Shown: in pieces, positions 34,494-42,877 of the stretch
Layout: every line of letters begins with the position of its first letter
Position numbering within the stretch: the first letter of the stretch is position 1
Origin: DAOMNN01 sp964404505
GTDB lineage: Bacteria > Pseudomonadota > Gammaproteobacteria > Burkholderiales > Rhodocyclaceae
Assembly: GCA_964404505.1 (NCBI GenBank)
Contig: CAYOKH010000002.1
Location: 1 to 64,000, forward strand
Length of the DNA stretch: 64,000 nt
Direction of reading: 5' to 3'
Made by a program: the position numbers and the translations under genes
Notes under the pieces: model-generated
What the model was told of the DNA's origin: nothing
Databases searched by the model: none
Seen by the model: the letters and a program-made list of their open reading frames with translations, nothing else

Positions 34494-35852
34494 ATGCTTA
34501 TAAAGATCAAGAACGGCCTGGATCTGCCGATCAGCGGAAAACCGGAGCAGCGGGTGCACACCGCCCGGGCGGTCAGGCACGTGGCACTCCTGGGCGTGGA
34601 TCATGTCGATCTGAAACCCACCATGCTTGTTGCAGAGGGCGACAAGGTCAAGCTGGGACAGACCCTGTTCGAACACAAGAAACTGCCCGGCGTACGCTTC
34701 ACCGCACCGGGCGGCGGAGAAGTGGTCGCGATCAACCGTGGCGCCCGACGCATGCTCCAGTCTGTTGTCATCAAACTCGACGACACCGAGCAGGAAGAGC
34801 ATTACGCGTCGTTCGCGCCCGAGCAGCTTTCCGGTCTCTCTCCGGAGCAGGTTGTCGAAAACCTGCTCGCATCGGGCCTATGGACCGCCCTGCGCACACG
34901 TCCCTACAGCAAGGTACCCGACCCCGCATCCCGCCCGGCCGCGATCTTCGTCACCGCCATGGACACCAATCCGCTCGCTGCCGATCCCGCCCCGATCATC
35001 GATGCGGAAGGCGACTCGTTCGGGCACGGGCTCACGGTACTTTCCCGCCTTACCGACGGCACTCTATGGGTGTGCAAGGCGCACGATGCGCAGTTGCCGC
35101 AGTCCGAGGGCCTGGACAAGGCCAGGGTTGCAAGTTTCGAGGGCCCGCATCCGGCAGGTCTGCCCGGCACGCACATTCACTTTCTCGATCCGGTCCATGC
35201 GCACAAGACGGTCTGGCACCTCAACTACCAGGATGTCATCGCGATCGGAAAGCTCTTCACCACCGGGAGACTGTGGATCGAGCGCGTCGTCGCCCTGGGC
35301 GGTCCTCAAGTCCGGGAACCGCGCCTGCTGCGCACCCGGATCGGCGCCTGCATCGAGGAACTGCTCGAGGACGAACTCGTTGAAGGGGACAACCGCGCGA
35401 TTTCCGGCTCGGTATTGTCCGGGCGTCGCGCTGCGGGCTGGTCGTCATACCTGGGACGTCATCATCTGCAGATCGGCGTGCTCAAGGAAGGCAAGAATCG
35501 CGAATTCCTGGGCTGGCTCAACCCCGCGGGGGCAAAGTACTCTTTTCTCAACGTGATGTTCTCGAGTCTCGCCCGCAATGCCGGGGAGCAGATCGACTTC
35601 ACGACGGCGCAGAACGGCAGCGCGCGTGCCATGGTCCCGGTCGGCGCATTCGAGGACGTGATGCCCATGGACATCCTGCCCACCCAGTTGCTGCGCTATC
35701 TGCTGGTCGGGGACACCGACATGGCACAGAAGCTGGGTTGCCTGGAACTGGACGAGGAGGACCTCGCCCTGTGCTCCTTCGTCTGCGTGGGCAAGCACGA
35801 CTATGCGCCCGTGCTTCGCAACAATTTGACCCAGATCGAGAGGGAAGGCTGA
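34494..35852 (+). CDS. nqrA: Na+-translocating NADH:quinone reductase subunit A
   Basis: Peripheral cytoplasmic subunit of the six-subunit sodium pump that oxidises NADH, reduces ubiquinone and exports Na+. The 452-residue protein starts MLIKIKNGLDLPISGKPEQ and has the conserved KPTMLVAEGDKVKLGQTLFEHKK and PGVRFTAPGGGEVVAINRGA segments of the Rnf/Nqr barrel-sandwich fold. First gene of nqrABCDEF; its TGA overlaps the ATG of nqrB (TGATG). The long in-frame upstream extension was rejected. Confidence 0.97.
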   Translation: MLIKIKNGLDLPISGKPEQRVHTARAVRHVALLGVDHVDLKPTMLVAEGDKVKLGQTLFEHKKLPGVRFTAPGGGEVVAINRGARRMLQSVVIKLDDTEQEEHYASFAPEQLSGLSPEQVVENLLASGLWTALRTRPYSKVPDPASRPAAIFVTAMDTNPLAADPAPIIDAEGDSFGHGLTVLSRLTDGTLWVCKAHDAQLPQSEGLDKARVASFEGPHPAGLPGTHIHFLDPVHAHKTVWHLNYQDVIAIGKLFTTGRLWIERVVALGGPQVREPRLLRTRIGACIEELLEDELVEGDNRAISGSVLSGRRAAGWSSYLGRHHLQIGVLKEGKNREFLGWLNPAGAKYSFLNVMFSSLARNAGEQIDFTTAQNGSARAMVPVGAFEDVMPMDILPTQLLRYLLVGDTDMAQKLGCLELDEEDLALCSFVCVGKHDYAPVLRNNLTQIEREG

Positions 35853-37066
35853 TGTCACGCATTCGACGCTTCCTCGACAGCATCGAGCCGCAATTCCACA
35901 AGGGCGGCCGGTTCGAGAAGTATTTCGCGGTGTACGAAATGGTGGACACCTTCCTGTACTCGCCGCCGGATACCACCCGAACCGCGCCCCACGTGCGCGA
36001 CGGCACCGACCTCAAGCGCATGATGACCTATGTGGTCGTCGCCCTCATCCCGTGCGTCCTGTGGAGTTGGTTCAACAGCGGCTATCACGCCAATGTGGCG
36101 CTTGCAGAGCTCGGCGTGGTCCGTGATGACTGGCGCGGTGGCCTGCTGTCCCTGTTCGGGATCGGCTTCAACCCCGGCAACATCTTCGCCAACATGGTGC
36201 ACGGCTTCCTGCTGTTCCTGCCGCTCTACCTCGTGACGCTGATCGTCGGCGGCATCTGGGAAGTCATATTCGCCACGGTCCGGAACCATGAGATCAACGA
36301 GGGCTTTTTCGTCACCTCGATGCTGTTCACGCTCACCCTGCCGCCGGACATGCCGTTGTGGATGGTGGCGGTCGGCATCAGCTTCGGTGTGGTGATCGGC
36401 AAGGAAGTGTTCGGCGGCACGGGCAAGAACTTTCTCAATCCGGCGCTGACCGGCCGCGCCTTCCTTTATTTCGCCTATCCGGCGGAAATCTCGGGCGACC
36501 AGGTGTGGATCGCGGTGGATGGCTATTCGCGTGCGACACCCCTCGGACTCGGCGAAGTCGGTGGCATGGCCGGGATCGCCGACAGCGGCTTGACCTGGAT
36601 GCAGGCCTTCCTCGGTTTGATGCCCGGATCGCTGGGCGAAACCTCTACCCTGGCGATCCTGATCGGCGCCGTGTTCCTGCTCTATACCCGGATCGCGTCG
36701 TGGCGGATCATGCTCGGGGTCGTCCTCGGTGTCGTCGGCACATCCCTGCTGTTCAACCTGCTCGCCAGCGATGCCAGACCGATGATGGCCATGCCCTTCC
36801 ACTGGCATTTCGTCGTCGGCGGACTCAGCTTCGGCCTGGTCTTCATGGCTACCGACCCGGTCTCCGCATCGATGACCAACGCCGGACGTCTGGTCTTCGG
36901 CATCCTGATCGGCTTCATGACCGTACTTATCCGGGCAATCAATCCTGCCTTTCCGGAAGGAATCATGCTGGCGATCCTGTTCGCCAACCTGTTTGCGCCA
37001 CTCATTGACCATGTCGTCATACAGATGAACATCCGACGGAGGGAGCGCCGCCATGCCAGCGCCTGA
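35852..37066 (+). CDS. nqrB: NQR subunit B (covalent FMN, riboflavin and Na+ path)
   Basis: Integral membrane subunit of 404 residues with about ten hydrophobic helices. The flavinylation motif D-x-x-S-R-A-T is seen at residues 223-229, so FMN should be linked to T229; the usual Gly of the motif is Arg here. Known NqrB also binds riboflavin and contributes to Na+ and quinone binding. It overlaps both neighbours (one base with nqrA, 14 bases with nqrC). No apbE, the gene for the FMN transferase that modifies NqrB and NqrC, is in the operon. Confidence 0.97.
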   Translation: MSRIRRFLDSIEPQFHKGGRFEKYFAVYEMVDTFLYSPPDTTRTAPHVRDGTDLKRMMTYVVVALIPCVLWSWFNSGYHANVALAELGVVRDDWRGGLLSLFGIGFNPGNIFANMVHGFLLFLPLYLVTLIVGGIWEVIFATVRNHEINEGFFVTSMLFTLTLPPDMPLWMVAVGISFGVVIGKEVFGGTGKNFLNPALTGRAFLYFAYPAEISGDQVWIAVDGYSRATPLGLGEVGGMAGIADSGLTWMQAFLGLMPGSLGETSTLAILIGAVFLLYTRIASWRIMLGVVLGVVGTSLLFNLLASDARPMMAMPFHWHFVVGGLSFGLVFMATDPVSASMTNAGRLVFGILIGFMTVLIRAINPAFPEGIMLAILFANLFAPLIDHVVIQMNIRRRERRHASA

Positions 37067-37880
37067 ACAGAATTCCGCCGGCGGCACGCTGGCGTCCATC
37101 CTCGCCCTGCCGAACGAAAGCCGCAAGAAGACTGTTTTCGTGGCCCTGGCCGTGTGCTTTTCATGCTCGGTGATCGTCGCCTCTGCGGCTGTCGGCCTGC
37201 GACCGCTGCAGGTCGCCAACCAGGAGGCCGACCGGATCCGCAATATCGTCGATGTGGCGGGCGTGCAGCAGCCCGGGCAGACGGTTCTCGAGGCCTTCGC
37301 GAACGTTGAGGCCGTATTGATCAGACTTAGCGACGGCACCGAGAGCGACAGCACCAATGTGAGCGGCTTCAGCATCGAACGTGCAAGCAAGGATCCGGCG
37401 ATGTCGAGCGCACTGACCCGCTCGGAGGATCCGGCCAACATCAAGCGCCGGCCAGACTACATGCCGGTCTACATGGTTCGGGACGAGGCCGGAGACCTCC
37501 GCACTCTGATCCTGCCGATCCATGGCGCAGGACTGTGGTCCACGCTGTACGGTTTTCTCGCACTGGAAGGCGACCTGCGCACAGTTCATGGACTGAAGTT
37601 CTACCAACATGCGGAAACTCCGGGTCTCGGCGGCGAGGTTGACAACCCCAACTGGCGCGGGCTGTGGCATGGCAAGATCATCTACGACGATCAGTGGCAA
37701 CCGAGGATCGAACTCATCAAGGGCACCGTTGAGGCAAGCACCCCGGGCGCACAGCACAAGGTAGACGGGCTTGCGGGAGCGACGCTCACCGCGCGCGGCG
37801 TCGAGAAGCTGATCAATTACTGGCTGGGTGACGACGGCTACGGCCCATTCATCGCCCGGCTGCGAAACGAGAGGGGCTAA
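37053..37880 (+). CDS. nqrC: NQR subunit C (covalent FMN)
   Basis: Subunit of 275 residues with one N-terminal membrane anchor (about residues 30-50) and a periplasmic FMN-binding domain. The motif D-x-x-A-G-A-T at residues 238-244 marks T244 as the FMN attachment site. The conserved GLWSTLYGFLALEGD and HAETPGLGGEVDNPNW segments are typical. The start overlaps the end of nqrB by 14 bases. Confidence 0.97.
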   Translation: MPAPEQNSAGGTLASILALPNESRKKTVFVALAVCFSCSVIVASAAVGLRPLQVANQEADRIRNIVDVAGVQQPGQTVLEAFANVEAVLIRLSDGTESDSTNVSGFSIERASKDPAMSSALTRSEDPANIKRRPDYMPVYMVRDEAGDLRTLILPIHGAGLWSTLYGFLALEGDLRTVHGLKFYQHAETPGLGGEVDNPNWRGLWHGKIIYDDQWQPRIELIKGTVEASTPGAQHKVDGLAGATLTARGVEKLINYWLGDDGYGPFIARLRNERG

Positions 37881-37883
37881 GAC

Positions 37884-38546
37884 ATGGCCAGCGAATCAAG
37901 GAACCTCGTCGTCAGCCCGATTGCCGACAACAACCCGATCATCCTGCAGGTGCTCGGGATCTGTTCGGCGCTCGCGGTCACGACCAAGATGTCCACCGCT
38001 TTTACCATGTGCATCGCGCTCACCTTCGTGCTATGCGCCTCCAACGTGCTGATCAGCATCATCCGCAACCACATTCCGACGAGCATCCGGATCATCGTCC
38101 AGATGACCATCGTGGCCTCGCTGGTGATTCTCGTCGACCAGTTGCTCAAGGCGTTTGCGTTCGGCCTGAGCAAGGAACTTTCGGTATTCGTCGGGCTGAT
38201 CATCACCAATTGCATCGTTCTGGGTCGCGCCGAAGCCTTTGCGCTGAAGAATCCTCCGCTGCCCAGTTTCTTCGACGGCCTCGGCAACGGCCTCGGCTAC
38301 AGCGTGATCCTGCTCATCGTCGGCTTCATCCGCGAGTTGTTCGGTTCGGGTTCGCTCTTTGGTGTCCAGATCCTGTCGCTCGCCAGGGACGGCGGCTGGT
38401 ATGTACCCAACGGCATGCTGCTTCTGCCGCCGAGCGCGTTCTTCATCATTGGCCTGATCATCTGGGCGGTTCGAAGCTGGAAACCGGCCCAGGTGGAGAA
38501 GCCCGACTTCCAGATCCAGACTGCCCACCGGACCGAGGTGTCGTAA
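37884..38546 (+). CDS. nqrD: NQR subunit D
   Basis: Membrane subunit of 220 residues with about six helices, part of the NqrD/NqrE pair that holds an intramembrane [2Fe-2S] centre. The conserved cysteines lie in LALTF-VLCASNVL and IITNCIVLGRAEAFA. The NqrD-type N-terminus (NPIILQVLGICSALAVT) separates it from NqrE. The stop overlaps the start of nqrE (TAATG). Confidence 0.97.
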   Translation: MASESRNLVVSPIADNNPIILQVLGICSALAVTTKMSTAFTMCIALTFVLCASNVLISIIRNHIPTSIRIIVQMTIVASLVILVDQLLKAFAFGLSKELSVFVGLIITNCIVLGRAEAFALKNPPLPSFFDGLGNGLGYSVILLIVGFIRELFGSGSLFGVQILSLARDGGWYVPNGMLLLPPSAFFIIGLIIWAVRSWKPAQVEKPDFQIQTAHRTEVS

Positions 38547-39154
38547 TGGAATCCCTGTTCAACCTGTTCATAACTGCAGTTTTCGTCGAGAACCTCGCAC
38601 TCTCTTTCTTTCTCGGGATGTGCACCTTTCTTGCCATCTCGAAGCAGATCAGCGCCGCATTCGGGTTGGGCGTCGCGGTGGTCGTGGTGCAAACGCTCAC
38701 GGTCCCGGTAAACCACCTGATCTATTACTACCTGCTGCGTGACGGTGCGCTGGCCTGGGCCGGCCTACCCGAGGTCAATCTCAGCTTCCTCGGCCTGATC
38801 AGCTACATCGGCGTGATCGCGGCGCTGGTGCAGATCCTGGAGATGTTCCTCGACAAGTACGTGCCCACGCTCTACAACGCGCTGGGCGTATACATGCCGT
38901 TGATCACCGTGAACTGCGCGATCCTCGGCGGCACGCTGTTCATGGTCGAACGCGACTACAACTTCGCTGAAAGCGTGACCTACGGTGTCGGTACGGGCGT
39001 CGGCTGGGCGCTTGCGATCACGGCGCTGGCGGGGATCCGCGAGAAACTCAAGTACTCCGACATTCCCGCCGGCCTGCAAGGCTTGGGCATCGCGTTCATC
39101 GCAACGGGATTGATGTCGCTGGGCTTCATGGCCTTCTCCGGCATACAGCTCTGA
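38546..39154 (+). CDS. nqrE: NQR subunit E
   Basis: Membrane subunit of 202 residues with six helices in inverted topology to NqrD. The N-terminus MESLFNLFITAVFVENLALSFFLGMC and the VNCAILGG segment supply the cysteines for the shared intramembrane [2Fe-2S] cluster. Start and length are typical of the family. The upstream in-frame extension through nqrD is a frame shadow. Confidence 0.97.
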   Translation: MESLFNLFITAVFVENLALSFFLGMCTFLAISKQISAAFGLGVAVVVVQTLTVPVNHLIYYYLLRDGALAWAGLPEVNLSFLGLISYIGVIAALVQILEMFLDKYVPTLYNALGVYMPLITVNCAILGGTLFMVERDYNFAESVTYGVGTGVGWALAITALAGIREKLKYSDIPAGLQGLGIAFIATGLMSLGFMAFSGIQL

Positions 39155-39173
39155 CACGACGAGGGATCCATCC

Positions 39174-40394
39174 ATGACTGAAATCATTCTCGGTGTCATT
39201 TTCTTTACCGGGATCGTCATCATCCTGGTGTACGTGATCCTCGCAGCCCGGTCGAAGCTGGTCGCGACCGGCAACGTCAAGATCAACGTTAACAATGAGA
39301 GGACGATCGAAGTACCCGTCGGCGGCAAGTTGCTCGGCGCGTTGGCCACCGCGAAGCTCTTCGTCGGCTCGGCGTGCGGGGGCGGCGGCACCTGCGCGCA
39401 GTGCAAGGTCAAGGTCTTCGAGGGCGGCGGAGCAATTCTTCCGACCGAAACCGGGCACATCAACAAGCGCCAGGCGCGCGAGGGCGAGCGCCTGGCCTGC
39501 CAGGTCGCGGTCAAGCAGGACATGAAGATCGAGATTCCGGAGGAAGTCTTCGGTGTCAAGAAGTGGGAGTGCACCGTGCGCTCCAACGACAACGTCGCGA
39601 CCTTCATCAAGGAACTGGTGCTGGAACTGCCCGAGGGCGAGAACGTCGATTTCCGCGCCGGCGGTTACATCCAGATCGAATGCCCTCCGCACCAGATCAG
39701 CTTCAAGGACTTCGTCATCGAGGAACGCTTCCGCGAGGACTGGGACCGCTTCAATGTGTGGCAATACGTATCGAAGGCCGATGAAGAGGTCGTGCGCGCG
39801 TATTCGATGGCGAACTACCCGGACGAGCGCGGCATCATCCTGCTCAACGTGCGCATCGCCACGCCACCGCCGCGCGCGGAAGGGGTCCCGCCAGGGAAGA
39901 TGTCATCGTACATCTTCGGCCTCAAGCCGGGCGACAAGGTCACGATTTCGGGCCCCTTCGGGGAATTCTTCGCCCGCGATACCGACGCCGAGATGGTCTT
40001 CATCGGCGGTGGCGCCGGCATGGCGCCGATGCGTTCGCACATCTTCGATCAGCTGCGCCGGCTCAAGACCAGGCGCAAGATCTCGTTCTGGTACGGCGCC
40101 CGTTCGAAGCGCGAGATGTTCTACGTCGAGGATTTCGACATGCTCGCCGCGGAGAACGACAATTTCGAGTGGCATATAGCCCTGTCCGATCCGCTGCCGG
40201 ACGACAACTGGACCGGCTACACCGGCTTCATCCACAATGTCCTGTACGAGAACTATCTCAAGGACCATCCGGCGCCCGAGGATTGCGAGTACTACATGTG
40301 CGGACCTCCGATGATGAACGCCGCCGTGATCCAGATGCTTCTCGACCTCGGGGTGGAACGCGAGAACATCATGCTGGACGACTTCGGCGGCTGA
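39174..40394 (+). CDS. nqrF: NQR subunit F (NADH dehydrogenase, FAD and 2Fe-2S)
   Basis: Electron entry subunit of 406 residues: an N-terminal membrane helix (about 5-25), a plant-type ferredoxin domain with cysteines C68, C74, C77 and C109, an FAD-binding segment (RAYSMANYPDE) and an NADH-binding region (GGGAGMAPMRSHIFDQL). NADH reduces FAD, which passes electrons to the cluster and on to the NqrD/E centre. It follows nqrE by 19 bases with GAGGGATCC upstream of the ATG. Confidence 0.98.
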   Translation: MTEIILGVIFFTGIVIILVYVILAARSKLVATGNVKINVNNERTIEVPVGGKLLGALATAKLFVGSACGGGGTCAQCKVKVFEGGGAILPTETGHINKRQAREGERLACQVAVKQDMKIEIPEEVFGVKKWECTVRSNDNVATFIKELVLELPEGENVDFRAGGYIQIECPPHQISFKDFVIEERFREDWDRFNVWQYVSKADEEVVRAYSMANYPDERGIILLNVRIATPPPRAEGVPPGKMSSYIFGLKPGDKVTISGPFGEFFARDTDAEMVFIGGGAGMAPMRSHIFDQLRRLKTRRKISFWYGARSKREMFYVEDFDMLAAENDNFEWHIALSDPLPDDNWTGYTGFIHNVLYENYLKDHPAPEDCEYYMCGPPMMNAAVIQMLLDLGVERENIMLDDFGG

Positions 40395-40454
40395 TCGAAC
40401 GCAATCGCAGCAGATTGTCCAATAACGTAGTAGGCAGAGGCAACAGGAGGCTAC

Positions 40455-40646
40455 ATGACCACATTCGTCGTCACATTCGTCATCATGGGCCTTGCCGTTC
40501 TCGGCATGGCCGTCGGAGTCATGGCCGGCCGGAAACCGATCGCGGGGAGTTGCGGTGGTCTTGGCAAGATCGGACTGGAATGCGACGCGGGCTGCACCAA
40601 GCCCTGCCCCAAGCGCCTTGCACGCATGCAGGCGGAAGATCAATAA
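40455..40646 (+). CDS. nqrM: NQR maturation protein NqrM
   Basis: Small membrane protein of 63 residues: one N-terminal helix (about 4-24) and four cysteines (C33, C43, C47, C51). NqrM is needed to place iron in the NqrD/NqrE centre and hence for NQR assembly. It lies 60 bases after nqrF with an AGGAGG ribosome binding site. Such small genes are easily missed. Confidence 0.94.
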   Translation: MTTFVVTFVIMGLAVLGMAVGVMAGRKPIAGSCGGLGKIGLECDAGCTKPCPKRLARMQAEDQ

Positions 40647-40665
40647 GCATGGAAGGGATGAAGAG

Positions 40666-41061
40666 ATGCTCCGGTCACTTCTCGTAAAGGACTGCATGTC
40701 CGGCGACCCGCTCGCCTTCGCACCTGAAATGGACGTGCTCGATGCCATCCACATGCTGCTGAAGCACGAGATGACAGGCGCACCGGTCGTCGACCACCTG
40801 GGCAAGGTGATCGGCTTTCTGTCCGAGAAGGACTGCCTGAAGGTTGCGCTGAGCGCCTCCTACTACAAGGAAAGGGGGGGGCGCGTCAGCGAATTCATGA
40901 CCACAGATGTCGTGACCCTGGAAGGGGACACGACGCTCACCGAAGCAGCAGAATTGTTCGTCACCAGACGTTATCGCTGCTACCCCGTAGTAAGCGAGAG
41001 CAAGCTCATCGGTCAACTTTCCCGCCGCAATGTGCTCCAGGCGCTGGAGAAGCTCTGGTAG
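40666..41061 (+). CDS. CBS domain pair protein linked to the nqr operon
   Basis: Protein of 131 residues made of two CBS domains (about 7-60 and 75-128; motifs CMSGDPLAFAPEMDVLDAI and FMTTDVVTLEGDTTLTEAA, with HLGKVIGFLSEKD between). CBS pairs bind adenine nucleotides or NAD(H) and report energy state. It lies 20 bases after nqrM and a strong terminator follows, so it is the last gene of the NQR operon. An 8-base G run (40874-40881) sits in the coding sequence. A role in NQR control is an inference from position only. Confidence 0.88.
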   Translation: MLRSLLVKDCMSGDPLAFAPEMDVLDAIHMLLKHEMTGAPVVDHLGKVIGFLSEKDCLKVALSASYYKERGGRVSEFMTTDVVTLEGDTTLTEAAELFVTRRYRCYPVVSESKLIGQLSRRNVLQALEKLW

Positions 41062-41097
41062 TCTTCGGAATGCCTGAAGGCCAAACGAGTAGCAATG

Positions 41098-41127
41098 AAT
41101 GCACGGGCCCTGCCCCGTGCATTTTTT
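41098..41127 (+). terminator. Rho-independent terminator closing the nqr operon
   Basis: TGCACGGG (41100-41107) pairs with CCCGTGCA (41114-41121), with further A-T pairs at the base and a six-T tail. It is a clear transcription stop after the CBS gene. Confidence 0.85.
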
Positions 41128-41257
41128 GCCCTTACGCACTGCCGTTCCGTGCGGAACGCCGGGCAGTACGGTGAGCCCGAGTTTGCGCTAGAATCGGCAC
41201 ACCGACGGCACTCGATCTGCGTACCCGTCACCTCAAATACCGCTGGAGATTTCCGAC

Positions 41258-42178
41258 ATGTCCATGGCTGACCGCGACGGTTTCATCTGGTACGACGGCA
41301 AGCTCGTGCCGTGGCGCGATGCGACCACTCACGTGCTCACTCATTCCCTGCATTACGGTGTCGCGGTGTTCGAGGGAGTACGCGCATACAGAACCGCAAA
41401 GGGTACGGCCATTTTCAGGCTTGCCGAACACACCCAGCGCCTCATGAACTCCGGCAAGATATATCTCATGGACATCCCGTATCCGAAAGATGTTCTGATG
41501 GAGGCACAACTCGAAGTCGTGCGCGCGAACAAGCTGGAATCCTGTTATCTGCGCCCGATTGCATTCTATGGATCGGAGAAGATGGGCATCTCCACGCGTG
41601 GCTCGACCGTGCACGTCGCGATCGCAGCATGGCCATGGGGCGCATATCTCGGCGAAGAGGGCCTGGAGAAGGGTATCCGGGTCAAGACGTCCTCCTTCGC
41701 ACGCCACCATGTGAACGTCACGATGCCGCGCGCGAAGGTGGCAAGCACCTATGCCAACTCCATTCTCGCCAATCTCGAAGTCACACAGGAAGGCTACGAC
41801 GAGGCCTTGCTGCTCGACACGCAAGGTTTCGTGGCGGAGGGCGCGGGCGAAAACCTTTTCGTGATCAAGGACGGCAAAATCTTCGAGCCGGAGATCGCCT
41901 CGGCGCTGACGGGAATCACCCGAGACTCCGTGATCACCGTCGCCCGCGAGTTCGGACTCGAGGTCCACGCAAAGCGTCTTACACGCGACGACATCTACAT
42001 TGCGGATGAGGCGTTTTTCACCGGAACGGCAGCCGAGGTCACACCGATTCGCGAACTGGACAACCGCGTAATCGGCGAGGGCCGGCGTGGCCCGATCACC
42101 GAGCAGATCCAGGCGCGCTTCTTCGACATCGTGAATGGCCGGGCTGCGGAATACGACCATTGGCTGGCCTACGTCTGA
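41258..42178 (+). CDS. ilvE: Branched-chain amino acid aminotransferase
   Basis: PLP-dependent class IV transaminase for the last step of valine, leucine and isoleucine synthesis. The 306-residue protein has the family start (RDGFIWYDGKLVPWRDATTHVLTHSLHYGVAVFEGVRAY), the segment around the PLP lysine (NVTMPRAKVASTYANS, about residues 150-165) and the C-terminal FFTGTAAEVTPIRELD. Length is normal. An ATG six bases downstream is a possible alternative start. The zinc-finger gene follows within 11 bases. Confidence 0.96.
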   Translation: MSMADRDGFIWYDGKLVPWRDATTHVLTHSLHYGVAVFEGVRAYRTAKGTAIFRLAEHTQRLMNSGKIYLMDIPYPKDVLMEAQLEVVRANKLESCYLRPIAFYGSEKMGISTRGSTVHVAIAAWPWGAYLGEEGLEKGIRVKTSSFARHHVNVTMPRAKVASTYANSILANLEVTQEGYDEALLLDTQGFVAEGAGENLFVIKDGKIFEPEIASALTGITRDSVITVAREFGLEVHAKRLTRDDIYIADEAFFTGTAAEVTPIRELDNRVIGEGRRGPITEQIQARFFDIVNGRAAEYDHWLAYV

Positions 42179-42188
42179 GACTGCGAGA

Positions 42189-42389
42189 ATGACCGAAACC
42201 AAGGGAAGAACCCAGCCTGTCACCGTCACTGCAAACGACCTGCCGTTGGCCTGCCCGCGCCCCGATGCACCCCTGTGGGCGCGGCATCCGCGTGTATATC
42301 TGGATGTGGTCAGGGAACGTGAGGTCGTGTGCCCGTACTGCAGCACGCGATACGTCTTTTCCGGCGAAGCCCCGAAGGGACACCACTGA
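42189..42389 (+). CDS. Small zinc-finger domain protein
   Basis: Protein of 66 residues with a C-x-H-x-C-x2-C zinc motif: LACPRPDAPLWARHPRVYLD followed by VVCPYCSTRYVF. It matches the small zf family that resembles the NDUFS6 subunit of complex I and is often found next to ilvE in betaproteobacteria. The molecular role is not established. Start at the ATG after TGCGAGA, 11 bases after ilvE, so probably co-transcribed. Confidence 0.88.
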   Translation: MTETKGRTQPVTVTANDLPLACPRPDAPLWARHPRVYLDVVREREVVCPYCSTRYVFSGEAPKGHH

Positions 42390-42442
42390 ATGCCGCTGCC
42401 CGTGAAATACGGGCTGGCCCCCGGCAATAGTTCCGAGACAAA

Positions 42443-42874
42443 GTGAAGAAGCAACTATTCAGCTCCGCAGCGGACGCCGAAGCGGCGTTTTACGAGGCCC
42501 TGGCACGATCCGACCTCGAAGCGATGATGTCCGTCTGGGCGGAGGACGAGGAGGTCGTCTGCATCCACCCTGACGGTCCGCGTCAGATCGGACTTGCCGC
42601 GGTGCGCGAATCATGGCGTCAAATGTTCGCCGGCGGCATCCGCCTGGTGGTGCGAACCTCGCATCAGATTGTCAGTTCCAGTATGCTGCTGACGGTACAT
42701 AACGTCGTCGAGCACATCGCCGTCGAGGGTGACGACCGGCTTCACCCGCCGATGATCGCCACCAATGCGTACGTGCGCGGACCGCTCGGCTGGCGCATGG
42801 TGATGCATCACGCTTCGACGACACCCGAGATCGCAGATCTGTCCGGGCAGGACAGCAACCGCGTCGTGCATTGA
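42443..42874 (+). CDS. NTF2-like (SnoaL/DUF4440) protein
   Basis: Small protein of 143 residues with the cone-shaped NTF2-like fold, recognised by ADAEAAFYEALARSDLEAMMSVWAEDEEVVCIHPDGP at the N-terminus and RGPLGWRMVMHHAS near the end. The fold binds small hydrophobic ligands and may or may not be enzymatic; no catalytic pair can be named with confidence. The start codon is GTG at 42443. It lies between the zinc-finger gene and the YheT hydrolase gene, four bases before the latter. Confidence 0.85.
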   Translation: MKKQLFSSAADAEAAFYEALARSDLEAMMSVWAEDEEVVCIHPDGPRQIGLAAVRESWRQMFAGGIRLVVRTSHQIVSSSMLLTVHNVVEHIAVEGDDRLHPPMIATNAYVRGPLGWRMVMHHASTTPEIADLSGQDSNRVVH

Positions 42875-42877
42875 AGC

